Shown here: piece by piece, positions 42,762 to 51,384 of the stretch
How positions within the stretch are numbered: position 1 is the stretch's first letter
Layout of the letters: each line of letters opens with the position of its first letter
NCBI RefSeq assembly: GCF_028550395.1
Contig: NZ_JAQQKW010000010.1
Coordinates: 1-64,000 of the forward strand
DNA from: Asticcacaulis currens
Lineage (GTDB): Bacteria; Pseudomonadota; Alphaproteobacteria; Caulobacterales; Caulobacteraceae
Length of the DNA stretch: 64,000 nt
Reading direction: 5' to 3'
The notes under the pieces: generated by a model
What the model saw: the letters and a program-made list of their open reading frames with translations, nothing else
Database searches by the model: none
What the model was told of the DNA's origin: nothing
Made by a program: the position numbers and the translations under genes

Positions 42762-44891
42762 ATGCGTAAATCCATACTGCTGACCACTGCCCTTTCCCTC
42801 AGCCTCTTTGCCGCCGCCGCGCAGGCCGATGAGCGCGCCTGCCTCGACGCGCACTGCTTCCAGCAGAGCCTTTCGGCGCTGGACGCACTGGGCCTGAATG
42901 GTGACACCCTGACGGGCGGCGACACCGGCTCTGACTCGACCGTGGCGCAGACCTTCGGCACCTGGGGCTTTGACGTAAAGGGCATGGATACCTCGGTCAA
43001 TCCGGGTGACAACTTCTTCCGCTACGCCAATGGCAAGGCCATCGACGCCATCGTCATCCCGGCAGACCGCACCTCCTACGGGGCGTTCGTGGCGCTGCGC
43101 AACCTGTCCGACAACCGCCTGAAGGCGATCATCGACGAGCTGGCCACCAAGCCGAACCTGAGCGGCGACGAAAAGAAGATCGCCGACCTCTATAATTCGA
43201 TGATGGATGTAAGCACGCGCAATGCGCTCGACATCGCGCCGCTGGCCCCCACCCTGACCAAAATCCGCGCCATCAAGACCAAGTCGGAAATGGCCGCCTA
43301 TATGGGCAGCGTCATGGGGCAGTTCGGTTCGGCGATCTTCGCCCCGGCCATCTATGACGACCAGAAGAACCCCAATATCAACATCCTCTACATGTATCAG
43401 TCGGGCCTGACCCTGCCGGACCGCAACTACTATCTGGAGGACAATTTCAAGGAAAAGAAGGCGCTCTACGAAGCCTATGTCACCGACGTCCTGCGCATGG
43501 TCGGCTATCCCGACGCGGCCAAGACGGCCAAGGACATCGTGGCCTTTGAAACCGAGATCGCCAAGGTATCGTGGACGCGCATCGAAAGCCGCGACGACGA
43601 CAAGACCTATAACCCGATGACGGCCAAAGAAATCGCCGCTTTCGCGCCGGGCTTCGACTTCCCGACCTTCTTCAAGGCCTCGAAACTCGACAAGGCCAAG
43701 AAGATCGTCGTCGCGCAGAACACGGCCTTCCCGAAGATCGCCAAGGTCTATGCCGACACGCCGCTGGAAACGATCAAGGCCTGGCAGACCTTCAAAACGG
43801 TCAACGAAGCCGCGCCGTACCTGTCTGAGCGCTTCTCGACCCGCGCCTGGGAATTCAATTCGCGCGACCTGTCCGGCGCCAAGGCCCAGCGTCCGCTGTG
43901 GAAACGCTCGATCTCGGTGACCGAAGGCTCTCTGGGTGAAGCGCTGGGCAAGGCCTATGTCGAACGCTACTTCCCCGCCGAATCCAAGTCGATGATGGAA
44001 AAGCTGGTCGCCGACCTGAAGACCGCCATGGGCAAGCGCATCGACGGCCTCGACTGGATGAGCGCCGAAACCAAGGCCAAGGCGCACGAAAAGCTCGGCA
44101 AGTTCGGCGTTAAGATCGGCTATCCGGACAAGTGGAAGGACTATTCGGCGCTGGAGATCAAGGCGGGCGATCTGTTCGGTAACGTCACGCGCTCGGCGCA
44201 GTTCGAATGGGCCGACAGCCTGAACAAGCTGGACAAGCCGGTCGATCCGCTGGAATGGGGTATGACGCCGCAGACGGTCAACGCCTACTACTCGCCGACC
44301 CGCAACGAAATCGTCTTCCCGGCCGCCATCCTGCAACCGCCCTTCTTCGACCCGAAGGCCGATGCGGCGGTCAATTATGGTGCCATCGGCGGCGTGATCG
44401 GCCACGAAATCACCCACGGCTTCGACGATCAGGGCCGCAAGTCGGACGGCGACGGCATCCTGCGCGACTGGTGGACGGCAGAAGACGCCGCCAAGTTCGA
44501 CGCCAAGGCCAAGATCTATGGCGAACAGTACGACACCTATGAGCCGGTTCCGGGTGCCAAGGTGCAGGGCGGTCTGACCATGGGCGAAAACATCGCCGAT
44601 CTGGGGGGCGTGCAGATGGGCCTGACTGCCTATCGTCTGTCGCACCCGGACGGTGGCCCGGTGCTGGACGGCTTCACCGGCGATCAGCGCGTCTTCCTGG
44701 GCTTTGCCGGCGTCTGGGCCTCGAAGTACCGCGAGGACGCCATCCGTCAGCAGGTGGTGTCTGACCCGCACTCGCCGGCGGAATTCCGCGTCATCGGGCC
44801 GATGCGCAATATCGACGACTGGTACAAGGCCTTCGGCGTCACCAGCGGCAAGTACTACCTGAAGCCGGAAGATCGCGTCCGCATCTGGTAA
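42762..44891 (+). CDS. M13 family zinc metallopeptidase (neprilysin-like, exported)
   Basis: A 709-residue peptidase. Residues 1-22 are a signal peptide (LLTTALSLSLFAAAAQA). The M13 N-terminal domain spans about 60-440 and the catalytic domain about 490-709. The zinc site is H548-E-I-T-H552 in VIGHEITHGFDDQGRKSDGDG, with E609 in GENIADLGGVQ as third ligand. NAYYSPTRNEIVFPAAILQPPFF is the substrate-side signature. It would cut small peptides in the periplasm. Length matches the family. An intrinsic terminator follows 25 bases later. Confidence 0.96.
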   Translation: MRKSILLTTALSLSLFAAAAQADERACLDAHCFQQSLSALDALGLNGDTLTGGDTGSDSTVAQTFGTWGFDVKGMDTSVNPGDNFFRYANGKAIDAIVIPADRTSYGAFVALRNLSDNRLKAIIDELATKPNLSGDEKKIADLYNSMMDVSTRNALDIAPLAPTLTKIRAIKTKSEMAAYMGSVMGQFGSAIFAPAIYDDQKNPNINILYMYQSGLTLPDRNYYLEDNFKEKKALYEAYVTDVLRMVGYPDAAKTAKDIVAFETEIAKVSWTRIESRDDDKTYNPMTAKEIAAFAPGFDFPTFFKASKLDKAKKIVVAQNTAFPKIAKVYADTPLETIKAWQTFKTVNEAAPYLSERFSTRAWEFNSRDLSGAKAQRPLWKRSISVTEGSLGEALGKAYVERYFPAESKSMMEKLVADLKTAMGKRIDGLDWMSAETKAKAHEKLGKFGVKIGYPDKWKDYSALEIKAGDLFGNVTRSAQFEWADSLNKLDKPVDPLEWGMTPQTVNAYYSPTRNEIVFPAAILQPPFFDPKADAAVNYGAIGGVIGHEITHGFDDQGRKSDGDGILRDWWTAEDAAKFDAKAKIYGEQYDTYEPVPGAKVQGGLTMGENIADLGGVQMGLTAYRLSHPDGGPVLDGFTGDQRVFLGFAGVWASKYREDAIRQQVVSDPHSPAEFRVIGPMRNIDDWYKAFGVTSGKYYLKPEDRVRIW

Positions 44892-44912
44892 GCGTAAGCT
44901 GTGCCCGCTTCA

Positions 44913-44944
44913 AAGCCCTTCGGTTCACACCGGAGGGCTTTTTT
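44913..44944 (+). terminator. intrinsic terminator of the M13 peptidase gene
   Basis: AAGCCCTTCGG and CCGGAGGGCTT pair around TTCACA, then TTTT. Stem of eleven pairs with one mismatch. Confidence 0.9.
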
Positions 44945-44955
44945 CTGCCCGGTGA

Positions 44956-45192
44956 TCAGTCCTCCTTGGGGAAACAGATGCCCGCAATGCGCACCACCGC
45001 GCCGATGGCCAGCAGGAAGCCGCCGATCTCGGCCTGATGCGCGTAACGCGTAAAGTGACCGGCCATTTCATCGGCGTAGGAGACGCCGTGCTGTAACTGA
45101 CCCAGCACAATGTAGATCATCACCAGCGGCGCAAAGGCCAGCGCACCACCCAGCACCATCATTGTGCGTGAAGACGATTTAAAACGAACCAT
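44956..45192 (-). CDS. small two-helix membrane protein
   Basis: A 78-residue inner-membrane protein with a basic N-terminus (VRFKSSSRT), a first helix (MMVLGGALAFAPLVMIYIVL), a loop with YADEMAGHFTRYAHQ, and a second helix (IGGFLLAIGAVVRIAGI). No family recognised. Start: ATG at 45192; the open frame continues 59 codons upstream with no protein-like character. It is divergent from the TetR regulator at 45479, and three operator-like palindromes lie between, so it is a likely target of that regulator. Confidence 0.7.
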   Translation of the reverse strand: MVRFKSSSRTMMVLGGALAFAPLVMIYIVLGQLQHGVSYADEMAGHFTRYAHQAEIGGFLLAIGAVVRIAGICFPKED

Positions 45193-45378
45193 GACGAACA
45201 CCCTTCGCCTGAATATCCGCGCCCTGAACAACCCGCGCGTGGGGTAGAAATCTGATGAGGTATGGGCGGAACCGGGGGACACCGGCCCCGCCCTTTCCCC
45301 TCCGGAGCGGAACTCCGCCCCCGGAGTATTCCGATCCGATCCATGAACAGCGCTTTCGCGTGGGGACATGATGTGCTA

Positions 45379-45449
45379 TGAACGCCGTTCACAATTGTGT
45401 TGTTGCATAGATTTGAACATTGTTCAATATTAAAAATGAACGACGTTCA
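45379..45449. promoter_or_regulatory. three TGAAC-N3-GTTCA operators
   Basis: Three 13-base palindromes: TGAACGCCGTTCA (45379-45391), TGAACATTGTTCA (45414-45426) and TGAACGACGTTCA (45437-45449), the last ending 30 bases before the TetR start. Their centres are 35 and 23 bases apart. They sit in an AT-rich divergent promoter region, the usual place for TetR autoregulation. Confidence 0.82.
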
Positions 45450-45478
45450 AATTTTTAATCCGTCAGGTTCCGAGTAGA

Positions 45479-46093
45479 ATGTCTGTTGCCCCCTCCGCCA
45501 TGACCCGCCGCCGCGAAGCCCAGTTCGAAGCGCTTATGCAATCCGCCGAAAAACGGATCTGCGAAGAGGGCGTGGGGGCTTTGAAAGCGCGTGACCTGGC
45601 GGCAGATATCGGCGTCGCGCTGGGGGGGCTTTATAATATCGTCGCCGATATGGACGATCTGATGCTGCGGCTGGCGCAACGCACCATGGGGCGGCTGGAT
45701 GCGGCACTGGAGGCCGGCGCCGTCTCAGCCGCAGCAGAACAGCCGGCGGAGGTGCTGGAGGCGATCGCGCTGGCCTATTACGATTTTGCACGGCAAAATC
45801 TTCAGCTCTGGCGCGCCCTGTTCGAAATGCGGCTGAAAAACCCGGCCCTGCCCGAATGGAATATCCAAGCCCAGCTTGGGCTGTTTCGCCACATGAATGC
45901 ACCTATGGCGGCGCTGATGCCCGCTTCGTCAGAGGCCGAGCGCGTACTGGTGGCGCGCACCCTGTTTTCCGCCGTGCACGGCATTGTGGCCGTCGGTCTG
46001 GAAGAGCGGCTGATCGCCGTGCCGCCACAGGCTCTCGCCCAGCAAATCTGCTGGCTGGTGCGTGCCGCGTGTAAGGACCTTAAGGAAAACTGA
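45479..46093 (+). CDS. TetR/AcrR family transcriptional regulator
   Basis: A 204-residue repressor-type protein. The N-terminal HTH (about 10-60) reads RREAQFEALMQSAEKRICEE, GVGALKARDLAADIGVALGGLYNIVADMDDLMLRL, with GLYNIVADMDDL as the recognition helix and its cap. The C-terminal ligand domain (about 80-195) includes YYDFARQNLQLWRALFEMRL, a WHG-type segment. The natural ligand is unknown. Three perfect palindromes upstream and the divergent small membrane gene suggest autorepression and control of that gene. Start: ATG at 45479. Confidence 0.9.
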   Translation: MSVAPSAMTRRREAQFEALMQSAEKRICEEGVGALKARDLAADIGVALGGLYNIVADMDDLMLRLAQRTMGRLDAALEAGAVSAAAEQPAEVLEAIALAYYDFARQNLQLWRALFEMRLKNPALPEWNIQAQLGLFRHMNAPMAALMPASSEAERVLVARTLFSAVHGIVAVGLEERLIAVPPQALAQQICWLVRAACKDLKEN

Positions 46094-46140
46094 CGCCGGC
46101 GTCAAAACGGGCGCACGCCCGTCCTGGAAACGGCAAACGA

Positions 46141-46183
46141 AAAGAGGCCCGGCATGGGGGATAAACAATGCCGGGCCTCTTTC
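46141..46183 (+). terminator. strong bidirectional terminator
   Basis: A 15-bp perfect stem AAAGAGGCCCGGCAT / ATGCCGGGCCTCTTT around a 12-base loop, with A and T runs on both sides, 47 bases past the TetR gene. It could stop transcription from both sides; hisS ends 225 bases further on, on the other strand. The remaining DNA to 46407 shows only an ACGGTTTT/AAAACCGT hairpin near 46330-46351. Confidence 0.92.
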
Positions 46184-46407
46184 CTTGTTAAGCAGGCGTT
46201 TCCTCCCCGAAACGCCGGGAACTGACTTCATCTCTCTGGCGAAGTTCCGTTCTCTTGAGACGGAGAAAACAGTTTTTTTGGGGCTGTGTCAACGCTTTTA
46301 TCGCCCTGCGTCAAAAATAATTTTGTCGAACACGGTTTTGTCAAAAAACCGTAAAGAGCGTTAATTTTTCTGACAGCGATGTCACGCTTGACGTTTGGGA
46401 AACTTTT

Positions 46408-47907
46408 TCACGAATTCACAATGGATTTCAGATGGTTGATAGCCTCTGCGCGCGGCAAAGTGACCTGCCCCGGCCGCGCTTCGCGCCATTCCTTATTATC
46501 CGTAATTTGACTCGCCAAGAGCCGTCCCTGATCGAGATCCTTGATCGTAACGGTATTATTTGCCAGTTCGTCACCGCCCAGCATGACAACGGCTGGGGAT
46601 AAGCGCCGGTCGGCGTACTTCATTTGCGCCTTCATGCCCGAACGACCGAGGTAAACCTCAACCGCCAGACCTGCCGCACGGATGTCCGCCGCCAGACGGA
46701 AATATTCGCCCATGTCCGATTCGGAGAAGGCGATGATCACGATGGGCCCGCGCACGGCCTGAATCGCGCCCTCTTCGGCCAAGGCCAGAGCCGCCGCCAG
46801 ACGCGAAACGCCGAACGAGAAGCCGGTCGCCGGGACGCGCTCACCCGTGAAGCGCGCGACAAGATCGTCATAGCGCCCGCCGCCCCCGACCGAGCCGAAG
46901 CGCACGAGGTTGCCCTTCTCGTCGCGGGTTTCCATCAGCAGTTCGGCCTCGAACACCGGGCCGGTATAGTATTCCAGCCCGCGCACGATGGACGGATCGA
47001 AAATGGCTTCGGCCTCTGACACGCCCAGCCCGGTCAGCGCCGTCGAAATGCGCGACAGGTCCTCAAGACCCGCCTGCCCTTCCGCGGACTCGCTCAACAC
47101 CGCGGCCAGCTTTTCGAGCACCGCCCCGCGTTCAGCCTGACCGCCCGCACTGTCGCGGCCCGCGGCCACAAAGCCCAGCACCGCCGCAATGGCCTTGTCG
47201 CTCAGACCCGCGCCCTTGGTGAAGTCGCCCGACTCGTCCTTGCGCCCGCCGCCCAGCAGCAGCTCGACGCCTTCCAGGCCCAGCCGGTCCAGCTTGTCAA
47301 TGGCGCGCAGCACGCCCATCTGCTGCGCCGGAGAGTCGGCCCCCAGCGCGCTCAAGAGGCCATTAAGCAGCTTGCGGTTATTGATCTTGAGCACGGTCGG
47401 CAGCGCATTGGCGCGGAACCCGGCCACGGCCAGGGCGATGATTTCCGCATCGGCTTCCGGGCGGTCGGTGCCCACCGTATCGGCATCGCACTGCATGAAT
47501 TCGCGCAGACGGCCCGGCCCCGGCTTTTCATTGCGCCACACCGGCCCGAAGGCGTAACGACGGAAGGGCTTGGGCAGGGTGTCCCAGTTCTGCGCCGCAA
47601 AGCGGGCCAGCGGGGCGGTGTGATCGTAACGCAGCGCCATCCACTGATCATCGTCGTCCTGCAACGAGAAGACGCCGACATTGGGACGATCGGCGTCGGG
47701 CAGGAATTTGCCCAGCGCGTCGGCATATTCAAAGGCCGAGGTTTGCAGCGCTTCGAAGCCAAAGGACTCATAGACTTCCGAAACCCTGGCGATCAGACGG
47801 CGTTCGACCGCGATCTGTGAGGCGCGTTTGTCGGCAAAGCCGCGCGGCGCGCGCGCTTCAGGACGAAATTCGGTAAATTCAGCGGAGTTGGGGGCGTTTT
47901 CAGTCAT
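46408..47907 (-). CDS. hisS: histidyl-tRNA synthetase
   Basis: A 499-residue class IIa synthetase charging tRNA-His. The catalytic core has ARAPRGFADKRA, motif 2 MALRYDHTAPLARF, GRLREFMQCDAD near 140, the histidine A box GLEYYTG near 310, GSVGGGGRYDDL near 340 and motif 3 GFSFGVSRLAAAL near 358. A C-terminal anticodon-binding domain (about 390-490) is present, so this is the synthetase and not HisZ. It belongs to the divergent alphaproteobacterial HisRS type known to recognise tRNA-His lacking the extra G-1. Start: ATG at 47907. Confidence 0.93.
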   Translation of the reverse strand: MTENAPNSAEFTEFRPEARAPRGFADKRASQIAVERRLIARVSEVYESFGFEALQTSAFEYADALGKFLPDADRPNVGVFSLQDDDDQWMALRYDHTAPLARFAAQNWDTLPKPFRRYAFGPVWRNEKPGPGRLREFMQCDADTVGTDRPEADAEIIALAVAGFRANALPTVLKINNRKLLNGLLSALGADSPAQQMGVLRAIDKLDRLGLEGVELLLGGGRKDESGDFTKGAGLSDKAIAAVLGFVAAGRDSAGGQAERGAVLEKLAAVLSESAEGQAGLEDLSRISTALTGLGVSEAEAIFDPSIVRGLEYYTGPVFEAELLMETRDEKGNLVRFGSVGGGGRYDDLVARFTGERVPATGFSFGVSRLAAALALAEEGAIQAVRGPIVIIAFSESDMGEYFRLAADIRAAGLAVEVYLGRSGMKAQMKYADRRLSPAVVMLGGDELANNTVTIKDLDQGRLLASQITDNKEWREARPGQVTLPRAEAINHLKSIVNS

Positions 47908-47960
47908 GCTGCGCGATTAAAGCAAACTAGGGACAGAGACAAGGGAGGAGTGCGTTACGA

Positions 47961-47991
47961 AAAAGCGCCCCGGAGGGTCCGGAGCGCTTGT
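47961..47991 (-). terminator. intrinsic terminator of the DUF4167 gene
   Basis: Minus-strand AAGCGCTCCGGA and TCCGGGGCGCTT pair around CCC, followed by TTTCG. It lies 25 bases beyond the DUF4167 stop and separates it from hisS. Confidence 0.88.
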
Positions 47992-48015
47992 GATCGTGAA
48001 ACGTGACGCGGTGGG

Positions 48016-48990
48016 TTACGCCTCGGCCTCTTCCGACTTCTTGCGGCGGGTGCGACGCTTGGGCGCTTCGCCCTCTTCCGCTACCGTTTCCGGGACTTCG
48101 GCGGCGGCCACCGGCACCGGGGCGCGCAGGAAGGCCGGCAGGTGGCTGGTGTCGGCAGCGGCGTCGCTTTCGACCGCACGACGACGGCCACGGCCACGGG
48201 CTTCCGGCTGAGCCTCGGCCACAGGCGCTTCGGGCGCGGGCGTGATCGGGGCCGCTTGCGGGGTGACCACGTCAAAGCCCGCCACTTCGGCCGGCGCAGA
48301 CCCGCCGTTGAGCGGTTCGGTGGAGGCGATCGGACCGGAGGTCACGGAAACCTCCTGCTCGCTCAGGCGTTGCTGACGACGGCGCTCATAGCGTTCACGG
48401 CGGCTTTCGCGACGCGGACGGTCGTCACCATTTTCGCCACGCTCGGCATAGATGCGATCCCGGTCGCCACCATTACGGTCGCGGTCACCGCGGTCATTGC
48501 GCTCGCCCCTATCTCTGTCACGGTCCCGGTCTCTGTCACGATCGCGGTCGCGATTGCGGTCACGGTCTCTGTCGCGATCCCGGCGGTTGTCATAACGCGG
48601 CTGATCGCCCTCGCTGCCCTCGGACTCAGCGGTTTCGCCCTCGGTTTCGGTCGTCTCGACCTCGGTATCGAGGTCCTCATCGAAATCGAAGCCCGTCGAG
48701 AACGGGTCGCGTTGAAGGAATTCCGAAACCGGACGCTGCGGCTGCATCTGACGGATCAGGCGGAAATAGTGCTCAGCGTGTTGGAGGTAGTTTTCGGCCA
48801 GCACGCGGTCGCCCGACGAATTGGCGTCGCGGGCCAGTTGCTGATACTTTTCGTAGATGGTCTGCGCGTTGCCGCGCACCTTCGCCCCGTCCGGCCCGTT
48901 CGATTCGTAGGCGCGATTGGGGTTGTTCTGATTACCAGAGGGCTTGCGATTACGGCTGCGTTGCCGTTTCATACCCCGAAAATCTTTCAT
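48016..48990 (-). CDS. DUF4167 domain protein with arginine/aspartate-rich repeats
   Basis: A 324-residue protein. The N-terminus (KDFRGMKRQRSRNRKPSGNQ, then RGNAQTIYEKYQQLARDANSSGDRVLAENYLQHAEHYFRLI, residues about 35-80) is the DUF4167 domain, found almost only in Alphaproteobacteria. The middle (about 135-200) is low-complexity RD/RN dipeptide repeat, then an arginine-rich stretch (RRESRRERYERRRQQR). The C-terminal third is alanine/proline-rich and ends in a basic RRTRRKKSEEAEA tail. RD-rich, probably disordered regions suggest RNA or ribosome association, which is inference. Start: ATG at 48990 gives the family N-terminus; ATG at 48972 is also possible. It follows prmC, a conserved neighbour in this class. 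Confidence 0.85.
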   Translation of the reverse strand: MKDFRGMKRQRSRNRKPSGNQNNPNRAYESNGPDGAKVRGNAQTIYEKYQQLARDANSSGDRVLAENYLQHAEHYFRLIRQMQPQRPVSEFLQRDPFSTGFDFDEDLDTEVETTETEGETAESEGSEGDQPRYDNRRDRDRDRDRNRDRDRDRDRDRDRDRGERNDRGDRDRNGGDRDRIYAERGENGDDRPRRESRRERYERRRQQRLSEQEVSVTSGPIASTEPLNGGSAPAEVAGFDVVTPQAAPITPAPEAPVAEAQPEARGRGRRRAVESDAAADTSHLPAFLRAPVPVAAAEVPETVAEEGEAPKRRTRRKKSEEAEA

Positions 48991-49346
48991 GCGATGTAAC
49001 CGTTTAGGGCAAGGCCCCGCTGAACCTGGTGCGGGGCGAATCTGTTTATGTGCCGCAGGCCCTGTTTGCTGTAATGCCGCAGGGCCCTAAATGAAGTGCC
49101 GGATGTGCGTGTGTGGTTGTGCCGTTTTCAGGGGTTCACGCTGTGGCCTGCACCGGGCTTTGCCCCCCTACGCAGGCGCTCAGGTTTCCGCCTATGGGCA
49201 CAGCGTTTTCGTCTGTGCATGATCCCGGAAGCGGTTAAAACCGTCCGTTAATCCGTCCACGATGGCAGGAGACTTTTCACTGTTAGCGCCAAACCCGCCC
49301 GTTTCCAAGAGAAATTTTCGGAAACAGGCGGATTTCAACGGTATAT
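48991..49346. other. structured leader between prmC and DUF4167 gene
   Basis: About 355 bases without a gene. GCCCCGC-N10-GCGGGGC forms a hairpin at 49014-49037, and GCCGCAGG(G)CCCT occurs twice (49052-49063 and 49076-49087). At 49296-49332 CCGCCTGTTTCC pairs with GGAAACGGGCGG on the minus strand, a possible weak terminator after prmC. An untranslated leader of the DUF4167 gene or a small RNA would fit, but I recognise no RNA family. Confidence 0.4.
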
Positions 49347-50216
49347 CTATTGCATGACGAGCTTCTGACCGACGACGATGCGCGGCAGGTCGGACAGGTC
49401 CTTAAAGGTCACTACGTTGAAAAAGCCCGCCTTTTTCATCAGGTCTTCGACCGCGGCCGATTGATCATAGCCAATTTCCATCCACGCCGTGCCCCCGGCC
49501 TTGAGAATGCGGAAGGCTTCCGGGATCATCTCGACATAGGCATCAAGGCCCGATTCGCCGCCATCGAGCGCCAGATGCGGGTCGTGGTCGCGCACTTCGG
49601 GGTCAAGCGTCGGGATGACCTCGCTGCGGATATAGGGCGGATTGGAGGCGACAAAATCGAAGCTGGCATCCGCGAGCCCCGCGCCCCACGAGGTGCGCAG
49701 GAAGGCCGCGCGCCCGTCGAGGCCGAGATTGGCCGCATTGTCGCGCGCCACGGCCAAAGCCTCTTCGGAGACGTCGGTGCCCAGCCCCTTGGCCGCCGGA
49801 CGCTCAGACAGGACCGACAGCAGGATGGCCCCGGAGCCGACGCCGAGGTCGGCCAGCGTGAAGGCCTGCCCCTCCTCCGTCGTCTTGAGGATCATATCGA
49901 CGATGCACTCCGTCTCCGGACGCGGCACCAGCACGGAGGGCGTCAGGTCGAGCAGCAGCTTCCAGAAGCCCTTTCGGCCCAGAATACGCGCCACCGGCAC
50001 GCGCCTTTCGCGGCGAGTCAGATAGTCGTCGAGCGTCGCCTTCTGCTCCGCCGTCAGCAGCTTGTACGGATCGGTCAGGATATCGGTGCGCGTATAGCCG
50101 GTCGCCGCCTCTAGCAGCAGCCGGGCGTCGATGGCCGGCGAGTCGATATGGGCGGCCTTCAGGCGGGTCTGGGCACCCTTCCAGGCGGAAACAAGAGTCA
50201 GGTCAGTGTCGGTCAT
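49347..50216 (-). CDS. prmC: peptide chain release factor N5-glutamine methyltransferase
   Basis: A 289-residue enzyme that methylates the GGQ glutamine of release factors RF1 and RF2 with SAM. The N-terminal helical domain (1-85) binds the factor. The SAM motif is DLGVGSGA (123-130) and the catalytic motif is NPPY (192-195) in ASNPPYIRSEV. VPRPETECIVDM near 98 is typical. Length is standard. In many alphaproteobacteria prfA lies directly upstream; here it is absent and ubiG lies upstream instead, 68 bases away with a CCCTC/GAGGG hairpin between. Confidence 0.95.
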   Translation of the reverse strand: MTDTDLTLVSAWKGAQTRLKAAHIDSPAIDARLLLEAATGYTRTDILTDPYKLLTAEQKATLDDYLTRRERRVPVARILGRKGFWKLLLDLTPSVLVPRPETECIVDMILKTTEEGQAFTLADLGVGSGAILLSVLSERPAAKGLGTDVSEEALAVARDNAANLGLDGRAAFLRTSWGAGLADASFDFVASNPPYIRSEVIPTLDPEVRDHDPHLALDGGESGLDAYVEMIPEAFRILKAGGTAWMEIGYDQSAAVEDLMKKAGFFNVVTFKDLSDLPRIVVGQKLVMQ

Positions 50217-50227
50217 ATGTTTATTCC

Positions 50228-50253
50228 CCCTCGCCCCGTGTACGGGGAGAGGG
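50228..50253. repeat. short palindrome between prmC and ubiG
   Basis: CCCTCGCCCCGT-GT-ACGGGGAGAGGG, a 12-bp arm hairpin with one mismatch. It resembles the CCTCCCC/GGGGAGG palindromes at 59.7, 61.6 and 62.1 kb. Confidence 0.6.
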
Positions 50254-50284
50254 CCGGGATGAGGGGAAGGGACGGCGTGCGGAA

Positions 50285-51094
50285 CTACAACAAATCCCGC
50301 CGGGCGACGATCATATAGTTGACGGCGGTATCGTTTGAAAGGGCCCAGGTCGCCGTGAAGGGATTGTAGCTCACCCCCACCGCCGGATCGGGCGTCAGGC
50401 CGGTGCCTTCAAGGAAGCCTTCGATCTCTTCGGGCTTGAGAAACTTGTTCCAGTCGTGCGTGCCCTTCGGCACCCATTGCAGCACGTATTCCGCGGCCAC
50501 AATGCCCAGTGCGTGGGCCTTCAGCGTGCGGTTCAGCGTGGCGATGAACAGCAACCCGCCCGGCTTGACCAGAGAGGCGCACGTCTTGAGGAAACTTTCC
50601 GGGTCATTGACGTGTTCGATGACCTCCATGGTCAGCACCACATCAAAACCGGACTCTTTGGACGCCACTACCTGCTCGACCGTCTGGGCCAGATAGCGGA
50701 TATCGAGCCCGACCTCAGCCGCATGGGCCTTCGCCGTGCCGATATTCTTTTCCGAGGCGTCGATACCGGTAACGTCAAAGCCCATGCGCTTCATCGGCTC
50801 GGACAACAGGCCGCCCCCACAACCAATGTCGATCAGGCGCAAATCGCCAAAAGGCGCCACCGCGCGCGGATCGCGCAGGAAGTGATCGACGCAGGTGTCG
50901 CGGATAAAGCGGACACGGTTGGGATTGAACTTGTGCAGGGGGGCGAACTCACCCTTGGGGTCCCACCACCTGGCCGCCAGAGCCGAAAAGCGTGCCACAT
51001 CCTCGGCGTCAATGCTCGGCCCGGCGGGGGCGTCGGCGGTCAATTCCGTCTCATTTGCAACTGATTTTGCTTGGTTTTTTGCCGCTTTGGCCAT
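50285..51094 (-). CDS. ubiG: ubiquinone biosynthesis O-methyltransferase UbiG
   Basis: A 269-residue SAM-dependent methyltransferase acting twice in ubiquinone synthesis, on the 2-polyprenyl-6-hydroxyphenol and the 3-demethylubiquinol intermediates. It shows [29 protein letters not shown], the SAM motif [16 protein letters not shown], then [22 protein letters not shown] and [33 protein letters not shown], all diagnostic. Start: ATG at 51094 with GGAG six bases upstream; the open frame extends into the REP-like repeat and is not coding there. Divergent from lysC. Confidence 0.95.
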   Translation of the reverse strand: MAKAAKNQAKSVANETELTADAPAGPSIDAEDVARFSALAARWWDPKGEFAPLHKFNPNRVRFIRDTCVDHFLRDPRAVAPFGDLRLIDIGCGGGLLSEPMKRMGFDVTGIDASEKNIGTAKAHAAEVGLDIRYLAQTVEQVVASKESGFDVVLTMEVIEHVNDPESFLKTCASLVKPGGLLFIATLNRTLKAHALGIVAAEYVLQWVPKGTHDWNKFLKPEEIEGFLEGTGLTPDPAVGVSYNPFTATWALSNDTAVNYMIVARRDLL

Positions 51095-51239
51095 GTCACG
51101 CTCCGAAAACAGCCACTCCGGGCAGGGGAATAGCGCAAAAAGCAGCGTCCGTATGCGCTTTTTTCGCAAAAAAGCTTCACAGGCGCGCACACGGGCAGTA
51201 AAGCGGGCGCGCATTTTTGCGTACATCCTTGTACTGCTT

Positions 51240-51366
51240 ATACCAAGGGTCATTGAAAATGACTCTTGGTATTCGTTTCGCGAATGTCTTATGCCTTTGA
51301 TACATATAAGACATTCGCGAGTTTTTTTAATGCCCGGATGCGTCAGCATCTTCGGGCGTTGGTATT
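51240..51366. repeat. REP-like bipartite hairpin element, copy 2, with a central terminator-like stem
   Basis: 127 bases bounded by ATACC and GGTAT. Hairpin 1 pairs TACCAAGGGTCATT with AATGACTCTTGGTA and hairpin 2 pairs CCCGGATGC with GCATCTTCGGG; both match copy 1 at 14,481-14,558. Between them lies an extra 14-bp perfect stem, CGCGAATGTCTTAT / ATAAGACATTCGCG (51279-51319), followed by seven Ts on the plus strand. This central part is absent from copy 1. Confidence 0.82.
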
Positions 51367-51384
51367 AAAGAGAAAGACGGATTA

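Noticed and set aside
42642-44771. 709-codon frame antisense to the M13 peptidase gene
   Set aside because: The peptidase has signal peptide, HExxH site and terminator; the opposite frame is only GC-bias shadow.
46408-47907. hisS considered as the regulatory subunit hisZ
   Set aside because: It retains motif 2 arginine region, the GLEYYTG histidine loop and a complete anticodon-binding domain, which HisZ lacks.
48440-48600. Repetitive DNA considered as a CRISPR-like or tandem repeat array
   Set aside because: The repetition comes from codons for Arg-Asp dipeptides inside the DUF4167 gene; there are no spacers of constant length.
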